Source: Clostridia bacterium (lineage in GTDB: Bacteria > Bacillota > Clostridia > Christensenellales > Aristaeellaceae). From it: a DNA stretch of 7,029 nt. Of this stretch, positions 5,962 through 7,029 are shown in pieces. The position numbers were made by a program, and so were the translations under genes. How positions within the stretch are numbered: the stretch's first letter is position 1; each line of letters opens with the position of its first letter. Under the pieces are notes generated by a model. The model was not told where the DNA came from, searched no databases, and saw only the letters and a list, made by a program, of their open reading frames with translations. Location: contig JAFWBZ010000368.1 of NCBI GenBank assembly GCA_017537105.1, forward strand, positions 1-7,029, written 5' to 3'.

Positions 5962-6685
5962 CCCGATACCCCCTGGGCGTCACCATCCGCCCGCCGATGA
6001 CCTTCGTCGTGGAATTGCCGATGAACACCGTGGTGAACATGTCCGGCACATATCCCCGCAGCTCCGAAAGCGTCATGAGCTGCGCCGCCTCGCCCTCCCG
6101 GCCGATGTTGCGCACGATGCCGCATATGGTCTGCGGGGACTGATGGCGCAGCACGATGTCGCAGGCGCGCTGCAGATAGTCGCTGCGCCTGGCGCTGCCG
6201 GGGTTGTACAGCGCGATGCAGAAGTCGCCCCGCGCAGCGCAGTCCAGCCGATCCGCGATCCGCTCCCACGGGGTCAGCAAATCAGACAGGCTGATGACGG
6301 CGAAGTCGTGGGACAGCGGCGCGCCCAGGCGGCACCCGCCGGAGATGGCCGCCGTGAGGCCGCCGACGACCTCCACCTCCACCGAAGCGTCCTCGCCGCG
6401 CAGCTCGCAGATCAGTCCGGCCATGCCATAGATGCCGGCATCCCCGGAACAGACCACGGCCACCTCCCGGCCCTCCCGGGCCAGGTCCAGCGCCATCCGG
6501 CATCGCTCCGCCTCCCGGCGCATCGGCGTCGTAAAGAACTCCTTCTCCGGGAAGTGATCCCGCACCAGGTCGACGTAGACGTGATAGCCCACGATCGCGT
6601 CGCTGGAGCGCAGCGCATCCACAGCGCGCAGGGTCATCTCCTCATAGTCTCCCGGGCCGATGCCCACCACGCGAATCCTCGCCAA
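5954..6685 (-). CDS. cbiH: Cobalt-factor III / precorrin-3B C17-methyltransferase CbiH (CobJ family)
   Basis: Methylates C17 with S-adenosylmethionine and contracts the macrocycle, giving cobalt-precorrin-4. The 243-residue length fits the family. Seen motifs are VVGIGPGDYEEMT (6-18), VVCSGDAGIYGMAG (77-90), GAPLSHDFAVISLSDLLTPWE (121-141), ALYNPGS (158-164) and FTTVFIGNSTT (217-227). The HDFAVISLSDLLTPWE segment is diagnostic for CbiH/CobJ among the tetrapyrrole methyltransferases. The start is a TTG at 6685. It is supported by GGGGGA 6 nt upstream and because the conserved fold begins at the next residues. It overlaps cbiG by 44 bp. One oddity is VVGGLTAAIS at 106-115, where I would expect proline rather than glycine at position 108 (the usual PG-[VI]-[ST] turn near the SAM site). 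Confidence 0.96.
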   Translation of the reverse strand: MARIRVVGIGPGDYEEMTLRAVDALRSSDAIVGYHVYVDLVRDHFPEKEFFTTPMRREAERCRMALDLAREGREVAVVCSGDAGIYGMAGLICELRGEDASVEVEVVGGLTAAISGGCRLGAPLSHDFAVISLSDLLTPWERIADRLDCAARGDFCIALYNPGSARRSDYLQRACDIVLRHQSPQTICGIVRNIGREGEAAQLMTLSELRGYVPDMFTTVFIGNSTTKVIGGRMVTPRGYRDV

Positions 6686-7029
6686 AGTCGATCCCCCATT
6701 CCATCTCCGCCACCGCGACGGTCACGCCGTCCATGGCGGTCTTCGACACGATCAGCCTTCCCCCCGCCGCCAGCGCCGCGCGCTCGCAGACGTTGTCCAC
6801 GCCCACCGTCCTTTGGACGAATTCCGAACGCGCAAGCGCGCCGGACACCTCGCGCAGCTGCGCCGCAGTGAAGAACTCCAGCGGCCAGCCCCGGGACCTG
6901 CAGAATTCGATCAGCCCGGGCTCGTCGGCCTTGACGTCGATGCTCGCCGCGCCCGCCACCGCCTCCGGCCGCAGCCGATGCTCCGAGAGCACCCGCTCCA
7001 CCAGCGCGTCGATCGCGCCGGCGGGCGTC
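6642..7029 (-). CDS. cbiG: Cobalt-precorrin-5A hydrolase CbiG, C-terminal part (cut by window edge)
   Basis: CbiG opens the delta-lactone of cobalt-precorrin-5A and releases the C2 fragment as acetaldehyde, giving cobalt-precorrin-5B. Only the last 128 residues are in the window. The reading frame stays open to the right edge, so the 5' end lies outside. The visible part is the CbiG C-terminal (CobE-like) domain. It opens with TPAGAIDALVERVL and continues with AVAGAASIDVKADEPGL, which is typical (family pattern: GIASI-x-x-K-x-DE-x-G). GWPLEFFTAAQL, VCERAAL and the end strand GVTVAVAEM follow. An in-frame GTG at 7001 is not the true start, because conserved sequence precedes it. The last 14 or so residues beyond the conserved domain are encoded in the region that overlaps cbiH. 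Confidence 0.92.
   Translation of the reverse strand, partial: TPAGAIDALVERVLSEHRLRPEAVAGAASIDVKADEPGLIEFCRSRGWPLEFFTAAQLREVSGALARSEFVQRTVGVDNVCERAALAAGGRLIVSKTAMDGVTVAVAEMEWGIDFGEDSRGGHRPGRL
6692..6697 (-). promoter_or_regulatory. Ribosome binding site setting the TTG start of cbiH
   Basis: On the - strand GGGGGA lies 6 nt before the TTG at 6685, inside the cbiG coding region. No ATG is available at the start of the conserved CbiH domain, so this site is the main support for the TTG start. Confidence 0.6.

Noticed and set aside
3853..6000. Very long + strand open frame (715 codons) opposite cbiJ-E-T
   Set aside because: The product is rich in H, R, Q, A and P with no recognisable motif. 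It lies exactly antisense to three well-conserved enzyme domains. Long antisense frames are expected in GC-rich coding DNA.
5933..6871. + strand open frame of 312 codons opposite cbiH and the cbiG end
   Set aside because: It is antisense to conserved genes, with R/P/H-rich composition and low-complexity ending.
1..7029. Mobile elements, CRISPR arrays, tRNA or rRNA genes
   Set aside because: I saw no transposase, integrase, spaced repeat array, or RNA gene signature on either strand. The only repeats are the short ones listed.

Overview
The window reads as a piece of a GC-rich bacterial chromosome, most likely a GC-rich member of the Clostridia or a related anaerobic Firmicute. This is inference from three things. 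The genes mostly carry strong GGAGG-type ribosome binding sites and strong G/C bias at third codon positions. The cobalamin genes belong to the anaerobic (cobalt-early) CbiD/CbiG/CbiJ/CbiT type. The small P-loop kinase is of a type I associate with Firmicutes. I cannot name a genus.

Layout: two transcription units face each other. On the + strand, cysS (106-1524) follows a near-consensus promoter (TTGACG, 17 nt, TATAAT) and ends in a 131-bp convergent gap holding two strong hairpins, one with a U-rich tail that should terminate cysS. On the - strand, reading from the right edge to the left, is a tightly packed corrin-ring operon: cbiG (C-terminal part, cut by the window edge), cbiH, a three-domain cbiJ-cbiE-cbiT fusion, cbiC, cbiD, and last a small P-loop nucleotide kinase. 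Four of the five - strand junctions overlap (44, 8, 11 and 4 bp) and the fifth is a 31-nt gap, so this is almost certainly one polycistronic, translationally coupled unit. Its promoter, and any cobalamin riboswitch, would lie beyond the right edge.

Together the cbi genes encode most of the middle and late steps of corrin-ring synthesis. CbiH does C17 methylation and ring contraction. CbiG opens the lactone and loses C2 (cobalt-precorrin-5A to 5B). CbiD methylates C1 (5B to 6A). CbiJ reduces 6A to 6B, CbiT methylates C15 and decarboxylates (6B to 7), CbiE methylates C5 (7 to 8), and CbiC moves a methyl group to give cobyrinate. CbiF, CbiL, the cobalt chelatase and CbiA are not in view and probably lie upstream, off the right edge, or elsewhere.

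The most unusual items are the single 668-residue CbiJ-CbiE-CbiT protein, which would perform three consecutive steps, and the kinase-like gene locked to the end of the cobalamin operon by a 4-bp GTGA start/stop overlap. I found no clear new system, mobile element, CRISPR array, tRNA or rRNA. There is no gene-free stretch longer than 131 bp.
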